A stretch of 64,000 bases of DNA from Symsagittifera roscoffensis (lineage: Eukaryota; Xenacoelomorpha; Acoela; Convolutidae), in the NCBI RefSeq assembly GCF_963678635.1, contig NC_087071.1, positions 29,309,641-29,373,640 of the forward strand. The letters are read 5' to 3'. The position numbers and the translations under genes were made by a program. Position 1 is the stretch's first letter. Every line of letters starts with the position of its first letter. Shown in pieces: positions 1 through 12,400 of the stretch. The notes beneath the pieces are model-generated. The model worked only from the letters and a program-made list of their open reading frames with translations, had not been told where the DNA came from and searched no databases.

Positions 1-470
1 CGAAAACGTTTGAAATTTACTTTTTAGCAAAAATTTCTTCAGTTACATCTAGCTTTATTGAACTCATAGTTATCTTTAATCAAGATTTAGGAACATTTTG
101 GTTCACCTAGTTTTGTTTTCACAATTTCATTTTTTTCGACTTCGTTTTTTTATCTGTGTGTTGTTACGCAAGTAGTGCAAAAGTCAGCTTCGCCTCTGCG
201 TATAATTATGGCGCGCGCAAATTAGATATTGGCCAAATTATGACAGGTTGGTTTTAAAATTTCGTGGTTGCCAAATGTCCTAAGCTAATATAATGGACGA
301 TCCTTTCCTAAAAAATATATTTCTTTCAACCTCATGATTCACAAAGGTGCAAAAGCGTTAGTGATTTAAATTTTCATTTCCTTTATTTGGTGGATTATTT
401 TAAAATGGGAGTTCACGTTTAGTAATCGATACGCCGCTATCAACTCTCCGCGGAATTTTAATTTTTTTTT
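1..470. other. upstream flank of INTS12
   Basis: No coding region is recognisable here. Positions 60-200 resemble 3225-3370 (a CATTTTTTTCGAC-type T-rich stretch followed by a GCAAGT..GCTTCGC..CTGTG tail), so this flank carries the tail of a dispersed repeat. A promoter or upstream non-coding exon could lie here or outside the window; I see no convincing TATA element. Confidence 0.4.
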
Positions 471-479
471 AGGTTTCAA
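471..479 (+). promoter_or_regulatory. splice acceptor directly before the INTS12 start codon
   Basis: A run of ten T is followed by AG at 471-472, and only seven bases separate it from the ATG at 480. This is a good 3' splice site. The mature mRNA therefore either has a 5'-UTR intron ending here or receives a trans-spliced leader. Which of the two cannot be told from genomic sequence alone. Confidence 0.6.
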
Positions 480-3400
480 ATGGCTGTTGTTTATGACCCT
501 GACTCTGTATATGTGAGAGCGTTGAAGCTCTTTCTTTCTGAAGACAAAGATGCTTATGACAAGCTGAGAAATTTGACGTATAATTTGCTTGAGAATGAAG
601 GCTATGAAGGTAGAGTTTCTGCCACCGCTAAAGAGGATAAAGTTGTGAAAGTAAGACTAAATAATATTAGTTTCTACACTATATTGGTTATCGTTTTTTA
701 TCTCTCATTAGAATTGTTTTAATGAAATAACTGTTTCTTAGACGGAGCGCAGCTCCGACGACGGAAGGCAGCCAAAAAAATCTGGTAAACAAGAGGTACA
801 GACGACTTCAAAATTTTCAATAAAAGACGAGAGCTCAAATTCTATGATTGGCGGCTGCGAGGTTGAAGAAGAACTTCCGATACCGTCTTCTGAGTCGTTA
901 GATTCGTCAATTGAAGTGATCGATGATAGCGATATTTCTAAACCTGCTAAAACAATCAAGAAAGAAAAAAACATTGAGGTTTCTAATTCAGATGAGAAAC
1001 CTGAGAAAAAGCACTCTTCGATAGAAAAGGAAGAACGCAAACGAAAGCGTCTCGAAGGTCAAGACAGCTCGAGTGGTAATCCTAAAAAGCGTAGCAAAGA
1101 AGACAAAGATAGAGATTCAGTGAAATCATCAAAAAGTAAATCGAAGAACATTGATATTGATGACAAGCAAAGCAAAGAAGAGGGCGAATCATCGAACAAA
1201 AAACCAAAGAGTTCTAGATCAGGACAGAATGAAGTGAAAGTTGAATGTGCTTCAGATTTAGATGCTACGATTTGCAACTTATGCAGGTACGTATATGTTA
1301 AAAGACAGTTTATATAAACGGCCTTAATGATATAACAATGACGATAGCCGCAACCCTTAAACAACTAGAAACAAATAAAATGTCAATACTGACTCCAGCT
1401 GTTAAGTTTAAAGATTCATACAGAGAAAAAAAAGAAGCAGTGTGAAGTTTTTTAAATGGACATACAGTACATGAGGGATATGAGATACCAGTTTTGAAAG
1501 AAAACACCATAAATTTTGACGTGAATCTCAGTAGCTTGAGATCAGCTCACAAAAAAAATGTTTGGAACTGGTGCGCGCATTGTGCTTGAAATGTGAGATT
1601 CGTGGTTTTCGGCCTAGATTCATTTCCCGTTTTTCTAAATAACATAAATATTTTCTCGTACTAGTTTTTATCGGCCTACTCTGTGAAGCATGGATTTTAT
1701 TTTGATATTCATTTTGTTTACAATAATTGGAAGTTCTGTAATTTGTCATTGTACCAATACTGATTTTGAATAATTTTGTTTTTTTTCCTGTGTTTTTTTT
1801 CGACTAAATAGTTTTGACTGATGTTGGACAAGCTCAGCCAAATTATATATTGTTATTTCGACGGCCAAAAAATTCCTGTTCGAAAAAATCAGGTATTATA
1901 AAAATATATGGGATTGGGTTTTTTGTTTTTACTTTTTTGAAAAGCTTATGAAAATTTTTTTCACTTTTTGCTAAAATTTTTTCGTTAATTAGAAAACTAC
2001 TCTACAGAGTTTCAAAAAAGTATATCATTGGAATATTACCTTCTCCTCTGTGCGCCTGCATAATCTTCTGGTCTCTTTTTTCTTTACCCTACAGTCCTCG
2101 AAAAATCTGTGGGGTGAATAATTGACCCATATTGTTGGATTTTTTTTGTTTTTTCCTCCTAAATCTCAGATTTTGTGTTCAATGGATAAAACCGGTTATG
2201 AGAAGCTCCCTCGCGTTAACGGCTGCGCCTCAATTTTTCTCTACAAAAAGTCTTGGCCCTCGGAATAGTCAAATTTTCGGTTTTTTTAAACTTTTTGTTT
2301 ATTCTTGATTTTTCTCAAAAACTACCCTCCCAAAACTGAGATTTTGGTTTCAATCGAAACCAAAAGGTTGTGGAAAGCTCCCCTGCATAATCCACTCCGT
2401 CCATTTTTTTTACTACAAATGTTATGGCCTCGGAAAAGTCAATAATTGGTTTGTTGTACCGTCTTTCGAAACTGTTTGACTTTTCTCGAAAAGTACCCTC
2501 TCAAATCTTGAGTTTTGCGATCAATTAAAACACAGATTGTGCGAATCTTTTCTGTCCAGGGGCTACGCACAAATCTTTTTACACAAAAAGTGTGATTAGC
2601 AGCAAAGTCAAATTTTTGTAGTTTTTTTGTTTCGATTTAATCTAGAAACCCGGTTTTAGGAATATTTTCTGCTTAAGCGGCCACGACCCTATTATTGCAG
2701 AGAAAGTTATTGTTTTCCGAAAGTCAAGTTTTCTTTTTATTTTTGACCGTTTTTACAACCTTTTTGATTTTCTTAGAAACTACCCTACCAAATACGAGAT
2801 GAAGAGTTCAATCGAAAGAACCGGTTGCAAGAATTGTTCCAAAAGAAGTGCATTTTTTTGCAAGAAAAATTTTATGTATTTGAAAAGATTGCATTTTCTG
2901 ATAAATTTTCACTCTCTTATTTTAATAAAGAAACGGCTAAGGTTTTGGGCAAAGTATCAGTTTCATCCCGCATCAGTTTCACGATTTTCGAAAGTATCCA
3001 TTTGTTACCTCCAGCTTTAGCTGGGGCCCATAGTTTTCTTTTATCGAGAAATAAGAACATTTTGTTTTACCGTTTTATATTTTCAGCCTCATTTTTTTTT
3101 ACTAGAGAAACAACTAAGGTTTTGGGCAAAGTCCAATTTTTTAAATCAAATATTTCATCCTGCATCAGTATGATAAATTCCAATTTTACAAACAGCACCC
3201 CCGGCTTTAGCTGGGCCTCTAGTTATCTTTTTTCGAGACATACGAATCGGTTCACTTATTTTTTTTTCAACATGTTTCATTTTTTTTTCGACTTTCTTTT
3301 CGACTTGTCATTTTTTGTTTGTGTTATATCGCAAGTGGCGCGAAGCTATGCTTCGCTTCTGTGTCGATTTTGTACCTACCTGGTTTTGGTTGTCCGAGGT

Positions 3401-6400
3401 GAAAAAGTTTCTGAAACTTGGTGAAAACAGTTAGGACTAGAGAGTTTTTGTTCAAAATTGAAATATGATAGAATTTTGGGCAGAAAATGATTTTCTGTAC
3501 TGATTTCATGTATTTAACGACCGGTAGCTGGGTTAAAGTATATGCTTACTTTTACAGTTTGTCATCAAGCGCTCTTCCTTGGAAGCGCCAAAAAATTTGA
3601 ATTTAGCCTACAAAATACAATTAAATGTTTTCAAAGTTCAGTTTTTCATATCTTAAATAATTGTGTATGACCATTCAATTCACAAAACACTAGATTGCGT
3701 TTGTGAGTAAAAGTAGGTGTAGACAGAGTTACAAGCTTTATTTGAGCTGAGCGTCTAATGTTACGAAGATTTTTTAAAACCCAAGTAGCAAATCAAAGTG
3801 CTCACTTGCTGTCACTTCTGGTAGATTTCAATTAAATCATATTTAAGCTTTTTTAAGCATGAAAAATTTAATGACATATGTTGCTACTTTGTTTTTGGCC
3901 AGTCTTAGTTTCTGTTTGAATAAAAAACTTGTTTTACGAAAATGTATGGGATTTGTTGTTAATTCGTTTTTTTTTGCGAAGCTTCGGAAAATTTTAGCAT
4001 TTTTTTGCAGAAACTTCAATTTTCTCAAAATACTGTGCCTATTTAATGTGCCTGCATTTTTCCTTAGTCTTTTTTCCTTTTACCTCACATTCTACGGCCT
4101 TCGAAAAATTCAGGTGGATTTTTGGCCTATTTGTTTTGAACTTTTTCGTTTTCTCAAAGATTAAATGCACTAATCTGAGATCAAGGATCAAAAAGACTAA
4201 TTTATGGGGATATCACCTTCTCAATCGGCTGTTCGCTAAATTTTGTAGAAAAAAGTTATGGCCTCAATCAGGAAATTTTTGACATTTTGGTTAATTTTTC
4301 AAACTTTTTGATTTTTTTCAAAAAATACCTTGCCAAATCAGAAATTAAGGGTTTAAAGAAAGAATAAAATTAGTTATGCGAATATTACCTGCGCAAAGGG
4401 CTATGCCCTAAGTTTTGAAGAATATGGCCTTTGAAAATGTCCAGTTTTTGAAGCGTTGCCCGTTTTTTGAAAAATTATTATTATTTTTTCATTAATTGTA
4501 CTGCTGATTCTGAGGTTGATAGTTTATTACAATAACATGGTGCTAAGATTTTCCCTGCGTTATCTGTTTTGTTTAAAAGCTAATATACACTTCGGAAAAA
4601 TTCCTTTTTAAGTTTACCGTTTTTTTTTAGAAATTTCGTCAATATTCTCGAAAACCACTAAATAAGTCTGATATGAATGGTTCAATATAAAAATTCAAGG
4701 TGCCGAAATCTTCAATCTAAATTGCAAGGTGTGGAGAGCACGTGTTTTGTGTGTAATTTGCCTTTGTGTAACAGTTGTTAAGAGGCTTATTTTTTATAGA
4801 TTTTTTTAAACTACGCGTTCTTTTCTTGTTGATAATTTTTCTTATTTGAAAACCAAACCATTGGGAAAACCATTTTCCATTATATAATTTACGTTTGATT
4901 ATCTAAACCATATCCCCAAGTTTCATCTTATTTTAAGATTGGTGCTTTTTTGTACAAATTTTAATGAGTAAAAAATCTTTTTTTTTTTAAATTTGATTAT
5001 AGAAAGGGTATTGCAGTCTGGCACTAAACGTTTTTCCACGTAAATAACTCTCTTTCTCTACTTCCTTCTACGAACAGACAGAATACAGGCTTTTTTGAGT
5101 ATGTCAGCATTGTGAATGCCCGTTCTGTTTAAGATTCGATAAACGTAGTGATTTTTTTTAAGGAAAAGTATTAATTTTTTTTCAGGTTCAAATTTACTTT
5201 TTCTCGGTTTGACTCTTGGTTATTTTTGAGTTAGGTCATTTACTCACTTTTGTCGTTTCATTTGGAATTAATGACAGTCATCAATTTTCAGGAGTCATGA
5301 ACGTAGTGAAATTCTTATGTTGGTCCTAATGATTTTTTTTCAGGTCTTAAAATTTGTTCACGCTCGATTTTTTTGCCGTATGACTTTCGATTTCTTTTTC
5401 AGTTCAATTCATTTCTCTTATTAAAAGGAAGACAAACTCCATAATCGAACTGCAATATTGTAAAGGTCACGACTTCTAGTATCGAAAATATAATTTAATT
5501 ATCAGATTTCCAGCTAAAATAACAACTTTTCCTATTGATTCAGTTTGCTCAAATTGGGTTTTTTTTAATCAAAAAAGCGTTGATTATCAATTGTTCATGA
5601 AATTCAATAAAGGTTATAATTTTTCATTAAAGTTCGAAACGTGATTTTTTTTCAAGAAACAGGTCAGTATTTTTTAAATTTTCTTGAGTTCATGACTCTT
5701 TTCCATTTGTCTGTTGGTAATGTTCTACAAGTAAATAGGTTCTAAGGTAATTAAGTTCCAAGATTTCGTATTTGTGTTCAAAGGTGATTAAGTTCCAAGA
5801 TTTCGTATTTGTGTTGAAAGTTATAAAGTTTTTTGAAGTATCTTTCGATTTGTCGGTTCATTTGCAAATGATGAGTCATGAATTTTCAAGAATCTTGAAC
5901 GTATTTAATACTCTTATGAAGGTTTTAATGATTTTTTTGTTTGTTTTTTTTTTTCAGAAGAAAGTCTTAACGTTTGTTCACGCTCAAATTTTAGAGTTTT
6001 TCCGGTTTGACTTTTAATTTTTTTTTCAGTTCAATTTTTTTTTAATTAAGAAAAGGAAGACAAACTCCATAATCGAACAGCAAAAGTGCTAAGGTCTCGA
6101 AAAACGTGATCGAATTTTGTTTCGAAAATGGAATTTATTTATCAGATTTTCAGCGGCAATAATCATTTTACCTATTGATCAATTTTGCTCACATTGGGTT
6201 AATTTTATCAAAAAGTGCCAATCATAAATCGTTCATGAAATTCAAAAAAGAGCGTTAAGGGTACATATTTTTTCGTTGAAATTCGAAATTTGATGTTTTT
6301 TTTGAGATAACAAGCGGTTTTTTTCCTTGCATTCATGACTCTTCTGTCTGTTGGCAATGTTCTAAAGTTGCAGGTAATTCAGTTCATAGATTTCGGATTT

Positions 6401-9400
6401 GTTTTCAAATTTTATAAGTTTTTGAATTTTTTCTGGTTAATAATGAGAGTCATTGATTTTCCTATCGAAAGTGGTGCGGAGCTCTGCTTCGCCCCTGTGT
6501 GATATGTTTCCATATCAGAAGTTTTTCAATAGGCATTTGTTAATTTACATAATTCTGATATTTAAGAACATCAAAGGTCCAGATGGGCTTTTTCAAGTGA
6601 TGCCCTAATTAGTATTTAACAATAAATCAGTTCATCTTTTAATTTGCGTTCAAATTTAAACCAAATGTTATAACAGCAACCTGTTTGAGAAGTTTATTCC
6701 TCAATTCTAGACGCTTCTAATGTTTTATCTGTTTCATTTTCAAATAAATATATAATGAAATCATGTCCCCTTATTTGATTTTCAGCCCTGAGGATTTGCG
6801 TCTGCTATTATATAATCTACTTCCAAAGACAAATAATTTCTTACAGATAATTATAATAAAGTTACCTAACTTGCCTGAAACTCTGACCTCTCATTTCTTT
6901 ATTATCTTCAAAAAGTTTGATAAGCTGTAATTTTAATCCTTCTTTTTTTTTCGTTTAGCCGTTTGCTTAATTGCAGACAGACGTTTTTATAATTTAGTTC
7001 ATCCTGCCTGATGGTTTGACATGTGAAATCCTTGAGTTTTGCATTTTTTTAACTTTAAAAAAATCTTTTGACATTATCTTGACTGACAACTTGATCAACG
7101 AAATATTTGGCAATCGGCATGCGTTTTTCCTTGAATTTTTTTGAAACTATTCTTGATCGTCTATCTTGATTTGAATTCACTAAATTCAATTTAACTTTTT
7201 TCCTTCTATTTATTTCCTTGTTTAGAATTTCATGGCTTGCTTACTTTCAATTAGAAAGAAATTTCTGCGCTTGGTTGCTAGTTTAAATGATGCAGATTCA
7301 GTTTTTGTTCTGGATATTTAAGCAAACCAACACCACAGTTTTTGAGTTTTGTTCAGCTTTTCGTTTTTTATTATACCACAGAGCTATAGCTCATTGGATA
7401 ATGTGCGACAAATGCTAATTTGAGAAATAAATACTTAGCTACTAGTATTCTCGTTTGTTCATGTTCAGTGCCACTTTTTCTTTGCGTATAATGCAATTCA
7501 TATAGTTTTTTTTTATGTTTTAGTGGAGGAGTGTCGAGTTCCGGAAACAAGATTGTAACTTGTAGAAATTGCAGCAAAGCATTCCATCAAGTGCGTATTC
7601 TCGAATTTTTTGTTTGTTTTGAATTCAATGCAACAGGTGCAGCCTAGCTATCGGAAAAGGCTTCCTAAACGGAAACATAAAGTGTTAACTTTTTTTGTAA
7701 GCGCTGATAAGACTATTTATACACGAGGCAGCGTGCCGAGGGGGGGGGGGGGGCGACCGCCCTCCCCCTCAATTCTAGTTGCAATTTTTCCAAAGAGTCC
7801 CCTCTTTAGCATAATTTTAAGTACGGCGTCCAAACCGACGTTTTTGGCCTATTTTTTGAAAAATTTTCCTGCAGCGCAGAAAATTATTGACAAAATAGGA
7901 TCCTTTTAGAATTTTCGGAGAGTTCGGGAAATCAAATTGGTCGACCTAAAAAAAAGGTCAGCAAGTTTTCGAAAAACCGCCTCTCCCCTAGAAAAACTAC
8001 GCTGCCATTGACGCGAGGGAAAGGACCAGCATACGAGCTGTTTAGCGGAGAACTGCTGTTGTGCCCCTGATTAAGATAAAGATATATTGCAACGAGAACG
8101 GATCATGGTAGGCCTCGAACATCTGACCTTTCGTTTGAGACGTAACCGCTTCACCACCACTCCCCTTGCTTTTATAAGAAAACTGGAGCACAATTAAAAG
8201 TGATTCCTCATTACGCCCCTTACTAAGTTTTGAGTGGTGTACTGGACTTAGAAGTTCACTTGAATCTGAAGCTTCTAGTTCTGTGAGTGATTACAAGAGT
8301 TTGTATTTTTAGACTATAAATATCCTCGAAGCCGTTTTTTTTTCAAGATTCTGACTCTCGGCTACTTTATCTAATTAAAATTGGACAAAGTGTGTTTTTG
8401 AAACCCCCAAGAAATATTTTTTTTTGAATAAATTGTATGTACAAAAAGTTTTAAGTTGACATCTTTCGTTTTTGCGTGGTGACATTGAAAGGTTGGCTGG
8501 GGGAATACATTTTTTATGTCTGCCTCAAATACGATTTGTGATAACAAGGTTGAAAATGGATCCGAATTGGCTCTGAAATTAAAAAGGGGTTTCTCTTATC
8601 TAGCTGCAAGAATTGCTCTGAGAAATTTTCCTTTGTTGAGAAACGCATTTATCCGTTAAGTTAATTCCATTAAGTTGCAGATAGAGTAAAAACAGTAATA
8701 AAACACCTGAAAAGATATATTTGTTCAATGCATTAGAATATGCCCCGTGAGATAATTTTAATGGCGTAGAATCATTGAGTAGTTATGAATTTCCAATCAG
8801 TTTGCTTTTTGTGGTCGTACATTCCATGCTTTTGAAATAAAATAATAATAAAAATATATAAATAAACTGATATGCTCCTCATACTTGGAAAAACTATGCA
8901 ACCCATATAAAAAAGTGCAGCAGAGAGTAGTAAATATTGAGGGACAGTTGTCCGAGCTCTGGTCAGATTTGAGGCTCAAAAAACTGCACTATTTTTTTAA
9001 ATAATTTTTTGGTCATATAATGGATTTCCTTCTGCACTGGCTTTCGACGTCGAGTTATGCCGCTTTGTTTAATAAAAAATTAAATTGAAATTCTGGTAAT
9101 CCTCGCCTGAAAGAGTGATAAGGTGAATTTCAAAAAGTAAAAAGAACAAGTTTGAAAAAGCAAGTTTCTGGAAAAATACAATTTTATGCATCAGATTTTG
9201 ACAGGCGGAACACGAGTGATACATCATTTGTTGTCAAAAAAGCAAAAAAAAAACAACCTCTAACAGTTTTGAGCAAGCTTGAAAAAAGAAAATAACTTAA
9301 TGACTTAGTTTTTCTCAATTGTATGCAGTACTTCTGTAAATGGAGATCTAGATAATATCGCTCCAATGAAAAATGAAACATACAAAACAAAAAAAATAGG

Positions 9401-12400
9401 TTATGATTACTGCAAAAAAACATAGCCATAAAAGGGAACTTCTGCTAGAGTATCTTGCTATTAAAAAAGACGCTGCGTGGCGAAGATTCGTGAAACATCG
9501 AAATGAAATTAAGGCAGTAGTGAAAAAATAAAAAGAACTATGAAAAAAAAGTTGCTCGAAAAATTGTTTTCAACTAGCCAATAGAAAAATTGTTTTCAAC
9601 TAGCCAATAGAAAAATTGTTTTCAACTAGCCAATAGAAAAATTGTTTTCAACTAGCCAATAGAAAAATTGTTTTCAACTAGCCAATAGAAAAATTGTTTT
9701 CAACTAGCCAATAGAAAAATTGTTTTCAACTAGCCAATAGAAAAATTGTTTTCAACTAGCCAATAGAAAAATTGTTTTCAACTAGCCAATAGAAAAATTG
9801 TTTTCAACTAGCCAATAGAAAAATTGTTTTCAACTAGCCAATAGAAAAATTGTTTTCAACTAGCCAATAGAAAAATTGTTTTAAACTAGCCAATAGAAAA
9901 ATTGTTTTCAACTAGCCAATAGAAAAATTGTTTTCAACTAGCCAATAGAAAAATTGTTTTCAACTAGCCAATAGAAAAATTGTTTTCAACTAGCCAATAG
10001 AAAAATTGTTTTCAACTAGCCAATAGAAAAATTGTTTTCAACTAGCCAATAGAAAAATTGTTTTCAACTAGCCAATAGAAAAATTGTTTTCAACTAGCCA
10101 ATAGAAAAATTGTTTTCAACTAGCCAATAGAAAAATTGTTTTCAACTAGCCAATAGAAAAATTGTTTTCAACTAGCCAATAGAAAAATTGTTTTCAACTA
10201 GCCAATAGAAAAATTGTTTTCAACTAGCCAATAGAAAAATTGTTTTCAACTAGCCAATAGAAAAATTGTTTTCAACTAGCCAATAGAAAAATTGTTTTCA
10301 ACTAGCCAATAGAAAAATTGTTTTCAACTAGTCAGATCGCTACACCGATGTTGATACAAAATCGGATTCTTTGATTGACTACGTTTTTGAAAGTAGGACG
10401 ATTTTTTGCAAAAAAAAGTGATAGCTGCTTTCAATAACAAATCTATCAAAACTACACAAAATTCGGTTGTACTAAAACAAACTGATAAGTAACTGAAAAA
10501 AAATAATAGTAATTGAAACAAATTATAGATTCAGCTTTAAGTCCCATGGTAATACCGAACTTAGTAATTTGATTTTGAAATTTCCAAACGCAGCAGCTTT
10601 ACTTAGCACTCTTATTTAACCAATATATTTAAGATTGTAATTTTTCCTGATGCACTGAAAATTGCTGAAGTGGTCACTATACATAAAGGCGGAGCCAAGA
10701 CTGTTTGTTGAAACTACAGGCCAATTTCATTGCTACCTGTTATAAGCAAAGCATCAGAATATCTGAGTTTGCCACGAAGGAAAATATAATAACACCGCAA
10801 TAACTGGGCTACAGAAATATAAGGTCAACAGTAGATGCAATTTCTGATTTTGTTGCTTGTGCTTTTGTAGATCTTTCAAAAACCTTTAATGCAGTAGATC
10901 ATGGAGTTTCCAATCTATAATCTCTGAAATTTTGATTTCTACTCTCAGAAATATCCAATCTCTGAAATTTTGATTTCTACTCTGACAAACATATCAGTTG
11001 TAGAAACTAGTGATAGCCAATCAAAACAACAGAAATTGTTTTGTGGGGTTTCACAGGAATCAGTTTTTGGAACTTTGCTCTTTTTTGTTGTATGGGAATG
11101 ATCTGCCTGTTTGCCAAGCAGATGTGTTAGAATTTTTTCTCATTATACAAATATTTTTTACGTTCGTTTTTGAAAATTGCGTTAATTTGAGTCAAGCTTT
11201 GCTAAAATTAACAATAACAATTTGAAAAGTATTTTTAAACGTCCACTTGCTAGCATTGATATAAAACGTCATGAGCTAGAATATAAGGAATTGAAGTACC
11301 TTTGTGTAGATTTAGTTCTGAAGCTGAACTATTAGCAGCATATAGTTCAACTTAATAAAGTACTCGCATTCTCAGCCAAAATTTATCACTATAGACAGAA
11401 TGTCTTCCAATCAAAAACCCTGAGTTGGACTTTCTAAAACTCACCTAGAATCAGTATTGCAATATATTATGCAAATGGGCTAATATAACCAAGTTGACAA
11501 GTTAGTAAGTTCTCAAAATGCATAAACAATTACCACATGAACCACTCTTTTTAGAATAGTGTAAAAGAATTCAGTTTTTTTTCGATATTAAGATTGGGAG
11601 TTTTGTGATTTTTACAGAATTGTCACAAACCGCCTGTCGCCGACTCTGCTTTTGCATCTAATGATTCATCAACCCCTGATTGGAATTGCAGATTATGTAC
11701 ACTGCAGAAGATAGAGAATAATGGCGGCAAATCAGCTGAATCGACAACGAAAGTGTCTAAGAATGTGAGTAATACTCGTGGCTTTTGGATAGCGTGATTT
11801 GCCAATCAAAATATGGAGAAAAAAAACATGTAAACGGTTCTATATCCCGATGGCACAATGTCTATTTTTTGAAACCTGCCATTTTGAGCTCTAAACTTCC
11901 TTATTTTTGTTCCTGACTCATGTTCAGACTTATGTTCAGCAGGGCCAATATATGGGAATTATATAAACACAGTTTCTTGAATTGCCCCAAGTTTTCGCTG
12001 CGTTATGTGGAAGACAAAAAAAGATAGATTTACGTACCAAAATGTCCAATTAGTATGTTTTACCGTTGTTTTAGAAAGACTCCAGCAATTCAAGCGGCAA
12101 GATCAAGATCAAAGACCCGCTGAAATCGGTTATGAAGACGGAAAAGGCTGAAAAACAACTAACTGCTCCAGGCGTGCTATCGCTAGCTTCCAAATCATCA
12201 GCTATATCAAAATTAGCTCCAGCGGCATCTTTGGGCTCTAGTAGTGGCGGATCACCAGCTAGCTCCCCGTCTGCGAGTGGGGGAGGAGGAATTTTTTCGA
12301 ATCTGGCAGCGGCGTGGGGAAATTTGACTCCAGCGAGGGCTACTGGCTCGGAAACTACAGCGGGGTCTGGAAAAAGTGGTGGGGCTAAGGGGTCTCCAAT

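Noticed and set aside
738-1364. Minus-strand ORFs over INTS12 exon 2
   Set aside because: Shadows of the Ser/Lys-rich coding exon on the plus strand.
2825-3424. 199-codon plus ORF in INTS12 intron 2
   Set aside because: Runs through a tandem repeat and T-runs; Phe/Ser-rich translation without any domain.
9184-9429. Minus-strand ORF just before the minisatellite
   Set aside because: Phe/Leu-rich translation of A-runs; no motif.
9559-10331. CRISPR-like array
   Set aside because: Direct 26-bp repeats have no variable spacers and the context is an animal intron; it is a minisatellite.
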